From positions 1 through 38,056 of the forward strand of contig JAEUSI010000014.1 in the NCBI GenBank assembly GCA_016788375.1: a DNA stretch of 38,056 nucleotides, in the 5' to 3' direction. The DNA is from Ignavibacteria bacterium (GTDB lineage: Bacteria; Bacteroidota; Ignavibacteria; Tepidaquicellales; Tepidaquicellaceae). This document shows positions 33,573 through 38,056 of this stretch, piece by piece. The position numbers and the translations under genes are program-made. How positions within the stretch are numbered: position 1 is the first letter of the stretch; every line of letters begins with the position of its first letter. The notes under the pieces were generated by a model, which saw only the letters and a program-made list of their open reading frames with translations, had not been told where the DNA came from and did no database searches.

Positions 33573-34898
33573 TCAGAAAAAATTTGCGATCTCCCTTCCG
33601 AATTCAGAGCAGCTTACTTCAGTTGCTCCGAGCATCTGCTCGGCAAAGTCAAATGTAACCCTTTTGCTTTCAATAGCTTTCCTTACTCCGTTATCAATTA
33701 ATCCTGCCGCTTCAATCCATCCGAGATAATTCAGCATCATCATTCCGGACAGAATCAGAGAAGAAGGATTGACTTTATCCAGCCCGGCAAATGCCGGAGC
33801 GGTACCGTGAGTAGCCTCAAAAACCGCATGACCGGATATATAGTTGATATTTCCTCCCGGAGCAATACCGATTCCTCCAACCTGAGCCGCAATCGCATCA
33901 GAAAGATAATCTCCGTTCAGATTTGTCGTGGCAATTATGTCAAAATCATCGGCATGAGTAATTACTTTCTGAAGAGTATTGTCTGCAATTGCATCCTTAA
34001 TTATGATTTTACCGGATTCGATTGCTTTATGAAGTTCTTTGTCAGCAGCTTCCTTTCCTTCGGCACCGGCAGTTTTCTCCCATTTCATCATAGAGTAAAT
34101 TCTGTCACCGAACAACTCTTCTGCAATTTCATAACACCAGTCTCTGAACGAGCCTGAGGTGAATTTCATGATATTTCCTTTATGCACGATTGTAATAGAC
34201 TTCCTGCCGTTCTTTACTGCATAATTCAGCGCAGCTATCATTAACCTTTGTGAACCGGTCTTTGAAATAATTTTCAGACCGACGCCGACTTCGGCTTCCC
34301 TTGCCGGCGGAAGATTTTCCTGAGAAAGAAAGTCATTTGTTTTTTCAAGAGTTCCGAATCTTATTTTGTCAAATCTCTCAGGAAAATTTTCTCTTACGAA
34401 ATCCAGAAGTTTTTTATTGTCTCCGGTTCCTGCTTTAAACTCAATACCTGCATATGTGTCCTCTGTGTTTTCCCTGAAAATAACCATATCAACTTTATCA
34501 GGTCTTCTGACGGGAGTGTCTATTCCTCCGTAATATTTCACCGGCCTGAGGCAAACGTACAAATCAAGCTTTTGTCTTAAAGCAACATTTATAGAAGCGA
34601 TCCCTTTTCCGATCGGTGTTGTAAGCGGACCTTTTATTCCGACATAATAATTTTCAAATGCTTTTACCGTGTCAGCGGGAAGCCATTCTCCTGTTATTTT
34701 ATATGCTTTCTCACCGGCAAGAACTTCCGTCCATTCAATTTTCCTTTTACCGTTATATGCTTTTGAAACTGCGGATTCAATTACAAACTTCGCCGATTTC
34801 CATATTTCCGGACCGATTCCGTCACCTTCAATGTACGGTATAACGGGATTATCCGGAACTTCAAGCAATCCGTTTTTTGCTTTAATTATATCTGCCAT
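33573..34898 (-). CDS. icd: Isocitrate dehydrogenase, prokaryotic type I, unusual cofactor residues
   Basis: 441 residues, the size and order of the E. coli/Bacillus-type homodimer. It oxidatively decarboxylates isocitrate to 2-oxoglutarate in the TCA cycle. PYIEGDGIGPEIWKSA, KGPLTTPIGKGIASINVALRQ (conserved Ser102, the equivalent of E. coli Ser113), ENTEDTYAGIE, KGNIMKFTSGSFRDW, DNTLQKVI and TTNLNGDYLSDA are present. At the NADP site the segment reads HGTAPAFAGLDKVNP, with Ala369 and Phe370 where E. coli has Lys344 and Tyr345. Phe416 and Glu420 replace Tyr391 and Arg395, while Val376 (Val351) is kept. So the NADP+ determinants are mostly gone and cofactor choice is uncertain. It is a single gene on its transcript. 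Confidence 0.92.
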   Translation of the reverse strand: MADIIKAKNGLLEVPDNPVIPYIEGDGIGPEIWKSAKFVIESAVSKAYNGKRKIEWTEVLAGEKAYKITGEWLPADTVKAFENYYVGIKGPLTTPIGKGIASINVALRQKLDLYVCLRPVKYYGGIDTPVRRPDKVDMVIFRENTEDTYAGIEFKAGTGDNKKLLDFVRENFPERFDKIRFGTLEKTNDFLSQENLPPAREAEVGVGLKIISKTGSQRLMIAALNYAVKNGRKSITIVHKGNIMKFTSGSFRDWCYEIAEELFGDRIYSMMKWEKTAGAEGKEAADKELHKAIESGKIIIKDAIADNTLQKVITHADDFDIIATTNLNGDYLSDAIAAQVGGIGIAPGGNINYISGHAVFEATHGTAPAFAGLDKVNPSSLILSGMMMLNYLGWIEAAGLIDNGVRKAIESKRVTFDFAEQMLGATEVSCSEFGREIANFF

Positions 34899-34933
34899 CT
34901 GATTTTGAATTATTAATTTTAAATTTAAGCATT

Positions 34934-34968
34934 ATCAGACTTGTATTAAATGTATTTTAAAGTCTGAT
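34934..34968. promoter_or_regulatory. Inverted repeat between icd and TMEM175 genes
   Basis: ATCAGACTT (34934-34942) and AAGTCTGAT (34960-34968) form a perfect 9-bp dyad with a 17-nt A+T-rich spacer. It sits 36-70 nt upstream of the icd start and about 97-131 nt upstream of the TMEM175 start, in a divergent promoter region. A regulator binding site or a leader hairpin is possible; no regulator is known. Confidence 0.4.
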
Positions 34969-35035
34969 TTAAATAAAAGTTTCATTATTGGAAAAACTTT
35001 CATAATTTGAATGCAATGTTTAAAAAAGCAATAAA

Positions 35036-35043
35036 TACATTTG
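35036..35043 (+). promoter_or_regulatory. Possible Bacteroidetes-type -7 box (TACATTTG) for the TMEM175 gene
   Basis: Perfect match to TAnnTTTG, 21 nt before ATG 35065, a plausible distance for a short leader. A TTTG lies at 35006-35009, 26 nt upstream, longer than the usual 19-23 nt. Confidence 0.35.
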
Positions 35044-35064
35044 TAATTTAACATTTTATCCCTG

Positions 35065-35700
35065 ATGTTTGGAAATAATGATGATACTGTGCTTCCGAAA
35101 AACCGTCTGGAATCTCTTTGCGACGGAATTTTTGCAATTGCAATGACACTTCTTGTACTTGATCTGAAAACTCCGGAAAACATACCCTTAAAATTAGTTG
35201 ACGAGGAAATACCGGGAATATTATATAACCTGTTACCTTCTTTTGAAGCATACTTTGTCAGCTTTTTTGTACTGGCTATTTTCTGGTTAAGGCATCAGAT
35301 TCATTTTAAATTTGTTAAATACACCAACAAAATTATTATTACGATTAATGTAATTTTCCTTTCACTGATTGTATTTGTACCGTTTTCAGTAGGTCTGATG
35401 ATGAGATACTATAAGTCGCATTTACCACTTTTGATTTACATAATTAATCTGCTTCTGATTTCATTAATCTTATCCATTCAGGGATGGTATATCACAAAAA
35501 AGAAAGAAATTCAGTCTGAAGAGATAGATGATAAACTTTTCAGGCAGTTTTTTATACTTACAACAATCCCGCTGATTATTTTCATTCTGTCACTTATCAC
35601 ATCATTTTTCAGCCACAGGATTGCATTTCTTCTGATTTATCTGGATCCGTTTACTATATTTTTTTATAAACTCATACGGAAAAAAATCTGGGATAAATGA
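35065..35700 (+). CDS. TMEM175-family (DUF1211) potassium-channel-like membrane protein
   Basis: 211 residues with six membrane segments, the usual bacterial size: PKNRLESLCDGIFAIAMTLLVLDLK, LLPSFEAYFVSFFVLAIFWL, ITINVIFLSLIVFVPFSVGL, LLIYIINLLLISLILSI, FILTTIPLIIFILSLITS and AFLLIYLDPFTIFFY. The first helix carries the family's RxxxFSD signature in altered form: Arg14, then Leu18-Cys19-Asp20 where Phe-Ser-Asp is typical. In characterised bacterial TMEM175 channels this helix lines the pore. The change may alter conductance, or the protein may be a non-channel member. Neighbour: divergent from icd. Confidence 0.82.
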   Translation: MFGNNDDTVLPKNRLESLCDGIFAIAMTLLVLDLKTPENIPLKLVDEEIPGILYNLLPSFEAYFVSFFVLAIFWLRHQIHFKFVKYTNKIIITINVIFLSLIVFVPFSVGLMMRYYKSHLPLLIYIINLLLISLILSIQGWYITKKKEIQSEEIDDKLFRQFFILTTIPLIIFILSLITSFFSHRIAFLLIYLDPFTIFFYKLIRKKIWDK

Positions 35701-35820
35701 ATTAAACTTAATATTTGAACTTATTTGTTTAATTTACAATAAAAATACTTCCCGCAATCCTGATTCTCTGAAAGTATTTCCGGTCTGAAGTAATTTATTA
35801 ATTTTCTAATTTCCTTAAAT

Positions 35821-38056
35821 ATGAAATACAGATATATTCTTGTTCTGATTATTCTGACAGCTTGTTTTTACAGTCAAAAGACTGCTGCTCAATATTATAG
35901 CGGCTCTGAAAATACACACGCTGAAAATTACAGCCTTGTAAAGATTATTGTAAATTCTCAAAATGATCTGAACCGTTTAATTCAGAATGACATAACGATT
36001 GATCATTATACCGGGAAATTTTCAGCCGGAATTGAAATTGTCATAAATCAGGATGAATTAATCCGGCTTAAAAACACCGGTCTGAATTATGAAATTCTGA
36101 TTCCTGATCTGGATGCATACTATTCTTCAAGAGAAAAACCGTCTTACGCCGAAATGCAGAAAAGCCGTGAAATTCAGCAGAAGGATAATACAGCGGGATT
36201 TTCTTACGGAAGCATGGGAGGATTCTATACTTATAATGAAGTGGTGCAGAAACTTGATTCAATGAGAATTCAGTATCCGAATTTAATTTCCGCAAAACAG
36301 AATCTCGGTCAGACGACAGAAAACAGAACAATCTGGGCTGTTAAAATTTCCGATAATCCGGATCTGAATGAATCATCATCCGAGCCTGCAATTTACTTCG
36401 ATGCTCTTCATCATGCGCGCGAACCGCAGGCAATGGCCTGTCTGATGTATTATATGTACTGGCTTCTGGAAAATTACGGAACGAATCCGGAAGCAACTTA
36501 TCTTCTGAATAACCGCGAAATTTATTTTGTGCCTGTAGTCAATGCCGACGGTTATGTTTACAATCAGACTACAAATCCAAACGGCGGCGGATCATGGCGC
36601 AAGAACAGAAGAAATAACGGCACATGTTACGGCGTGGATCTTAACAGAAATTATAATTACGGCTGGGGAAACAACAGCGGATCAAGCAGTGATCCCTGTT
36701 CTGAAACTTTCAGAGGACCTTCTGCCGGTTCCGAGCCTGAAATTACCGCAGTCAAAAATTTCATGACGCAGATTCATCCTAAAATCGGATTTTCCATGCA
36801 TTCGGTGGCGGGAAGATATTTGAATCCGTACAGTTATAATGATTCTGCAATAAGTTATGATATTTATTCGGAATATTCCTCAGATTTTGCATCGTCAAAT
36901 AATTATACTTACGGAACGGTTAATGAAATGCTTGACTATTATTCGAGCGGAACTACAAGGGATTTTCTTCATTCTACCGGAACATACTGCTGGACTCCCG
37001 AAGTCGGAGGAAGCAGTTTCTGGCCCGCTCAGTCTGAAATTATACCCGTTGCAAACGAAAATCTTTATGCACTGAAATACCTCTCCTGGGTTGGCGGGGC
37101 TTTTGCGGATTTTGTAAATTATAAAATTTCCGGAAACGGATATGTTCAGAAAAATGATACACTGAATCTGATCATTACAATAAAAAACAGAGGACTTTCG
37201 CAGACTTCAAAAAACGTTACTGTAAGTGTTACATCAGATTATCCGGATATATTACCGCTTAATTCTGCCGTAAATTATGACAGCATTCAGGCAAGACAGT
37301 TTAAGAATAATGATTTAAATCAGTTCAGGTTCAGGATACCGTCAACGGCGGTATATATGAATGAAATGAAATTCTATATATCCGTTAAACAGGAAGGTGT
37401 CGAAACTTCAAGGGACACTGTTAAAATCAATGTCGGCAAAACCGGGGTTTTATTTTCTGATAACGGTGAAAACGGAATTTCAAAATGGATCAGGACAGGT
37501 ACAGGGACTCTTTGGGATACAACTTTCATTGATCCTAAAGACGGCAGTAAAAATTTTGCAGACTCAAGATACGGAAATTCCGTAAACAGTTCGAACAATT
37601 ACTTCACCTTATCCGACACAATAAATTTAACCGGAGCAAACAATCCGAGGATAGAATTTGCCGCTAAATGGGCTGAGGAGCTTACTTATGATTACACAAG
37701 AATTCAGATCAGCACAAACTTCGGATCTGCATGGATAAACCTTGCGGGAAGATATACAGCAACTGTTTCAGGTCAGCCCTCTTACACGGGAATAAAGCAC
37801 TGGGTTTACGAACAAATAAATCTGAACCCGTACATAGGACAGAGAATCAGAGTAAGATTTAATCTGATAACCGATGCCGGAGTTCCCGGTGACGGATTTT
37901 ATTTTGATAATTTCAGAGTTGTAAATTATAAAGATGAAGGTTCAGCTGTAAGTATGATCAGTTCGTCAGTGCCTGATTCGTATAAACTGTATCAGAACTA
38001 TCCTAATCCGTTTAACCCTGTTACGAATGTGGAATTTGGAATATCGAAATTGGGAT
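35821..38056 (+). CDS. Zinc carboxypeptidase (M14) with T9SS sorting domain, truncated by window end
   Basis: Open from ATG 35821 to the last base (745 codons and one base) without a stop. Signal peptide MKYRYILVLIILTACFYSQ. The catalytic domain (about 140-420) shows the zinc motif HHAREP (His198, Glu201), NADGYVYN, the SWRKNRR and GVDLNRNYNYGWG blocks, third ligand His327 (GFSMHSVAG) and general-base Glu394 in TPEVGGSSF. Spacing 327 to 394 is normal for the family. A CARDB-like segment (about 440-540: NGYVQKNDTLNLIITIKNRG) and a jelly-roll-like segment (NPRIEFAAKWAEELTYDYT) follow. From about 725 a T9SS domain begins with YPNPFNP (Tyr727) but its end is missing. It probably degrades peptides outside the cell. 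No Shine-Dalgarno precedes it. Confidence 0.92.
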   Translation, partial: MKYRYILVLIILTACFYSQKTAAQYYSGSENTHAENYSLVKIIVNSQNDLNRLIQNDITIDHYTGKFSAGIEIVINQDELIRLKNTGLNYEILIPDLDAYYSSREKPSYAEMQKSREIQQKDNTAGFSYGSMGGFYTYNEVVQKLDSMRIQYPNLISAKQNLGQTTENRTIWAVKISDNPDLNESSSEPAIYFDALHHAREPQAMACLMYYMYWLLENYGTNPEATYLLNNREIYFVPVVNADGYVYNQTTNPNGGGSWRKNRRNNGTCYGVDLNRNYNYGWGNNSGSSSDPCSETFRGPSAGSEPEITAVKNFMTQIHPKIGFSMHSVAGRYLNPYSYNDSAISYDIYSEYSSDFASSNNYTYGTVNEMLDYYSSGTTRDFLHSTGTYCWTPEVGGSSFWPAQSEIIPVANENLYALKYLSWVGGAFADFVNYKISGNGYVQKNDTLNLIITIKNRGLSQTSKNVTVSVTSDYPDILPLNSAVNYDSIQARQFKNNDLNQFRFRIPSTAVYMNEMKFYISVKQEGVETSRDTVKINVGKTGVLFSDNGENGISKWIRTGTGTLWDTTFIDPKDGSKNFADSRYGNSVNSSNNYFTLSDTINLTGANNPRIEFAAKWAEELTYDYTRIQISTNFGSAWINLAGRYTATVSGQPSYTGIKHWVYEQINLNPYIGQRIRVRFNLITDAGVPGDGFYFDNFRVVNYKDEGSAVSMISSSVPDSYKLYQNYPNPFNPVTNVEFGISKLG

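Noticed and set aside
35701-35733. Dyad ATTAAAC ... GTTTAAT after the TMEM175 gene
   Set aside because: All-A/T-type 7-bp arms without a T run; too weak for a terminator call.
1-38056. CRISPR array, tRNA, rRNA, prophage or defence island
   Set aside because: No repeat-spacer array, no cloverleaf with a CCA-type end in the gaps, and no phage or toxin-antitoxin genes were found; the AlbA_2 gene lies in a housekeeping operon.

Overview
The window is A+T-rich bacterial chromosome and probably comes from the Ignavibacteria/Chlorobi side of the Bacteroidetes group. Four secreted proteins end in the type IX secretion (T9SS) sorting domain with the (Y/F)PNPFNP signature, which is especially common in Ignavibacteria. 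Shine-Dalgarno sites are sparse, many starts are TTG or GTG, and secreted or membrane proteins of Bacteroidetes-type families (DUF5916, DUF1573, DUF4920, MauE/DoxX) are frequent. The taxonomic call is inference, because no rRNA or other phylogenetic marker RNA is present.

Layout. 1-311: the 5' end of an IS256-type transposase gene, cut by the window edge. 488-6803 (minus strand): a block of exported proteins: a beta-propeller-like T9SS cargo, a reprolysin-like metalloprotease with a T9SS tail, a small envelope protein and a DUF5916 outer-membrane-type protein. 6932-14353 (plus): a YitT membrane protein, the tRNA methylthiotransferase MtaB, a PreA-type dihydropyrimidine dehydrogenase subunit, a HAD phosphatase, a methyltransferase and a fused formimidoyltransferase-cyclodeaminase. 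14404-18780 (plus): a LamG/dockerin-like/GH16-like secreted protein that seems to start at a non-standard CTG codon, a membrane-anchored TPR protein and a DUF4440-like lipoprotein.

18782-20796 (minus): a housekeeping operon pgsA - HU/IHF-like - ruvX - AlbA_2 protein. 20855-22009 (plus): a cysteine desulfurase. 22013-24161 (minus): purC - psd - pssA, so phosphatidylethanolamine and phosphatidylglycerol synthesis genes flank the desulfurase. 24366-26886 (plus): a membrane protein, a 102-residue protein of unknown function, an MBL-fold hydrolase and an inositol-monophosphatase-family enzyme. 26968-31780 (minus): ruvB - rhodanese - MauE/DoxX - DUF1573, a hairpin terminator, then a second reprolysin-like T9SS protease. 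31849-34898: a four-helix membrane protein, a NUDIX hydrolase with a degenerate box, a DUF4920 protein with a 21-bp tandem repeat, and isocitrate dehydrogenase. 35065-38056 (plus): a TMEM175-like channel and a zinc carboxypeptidase (M14) that runs off the end inside its T9SS domain.

No phage, CRISPR array, tRNA, rRNA or obvious defence island was found. The most interesting items are variations on known families. They include isocitrate dehydrogenase with its NADP-specificity residues replaced, and two paralogous proteases with a conserved Cys-Gly that could be a cysteine switch. The others are a run of three envelope proteins with paired cysteines, and genes whose N-termini lie upstream of any ATG, GTG or TTG.
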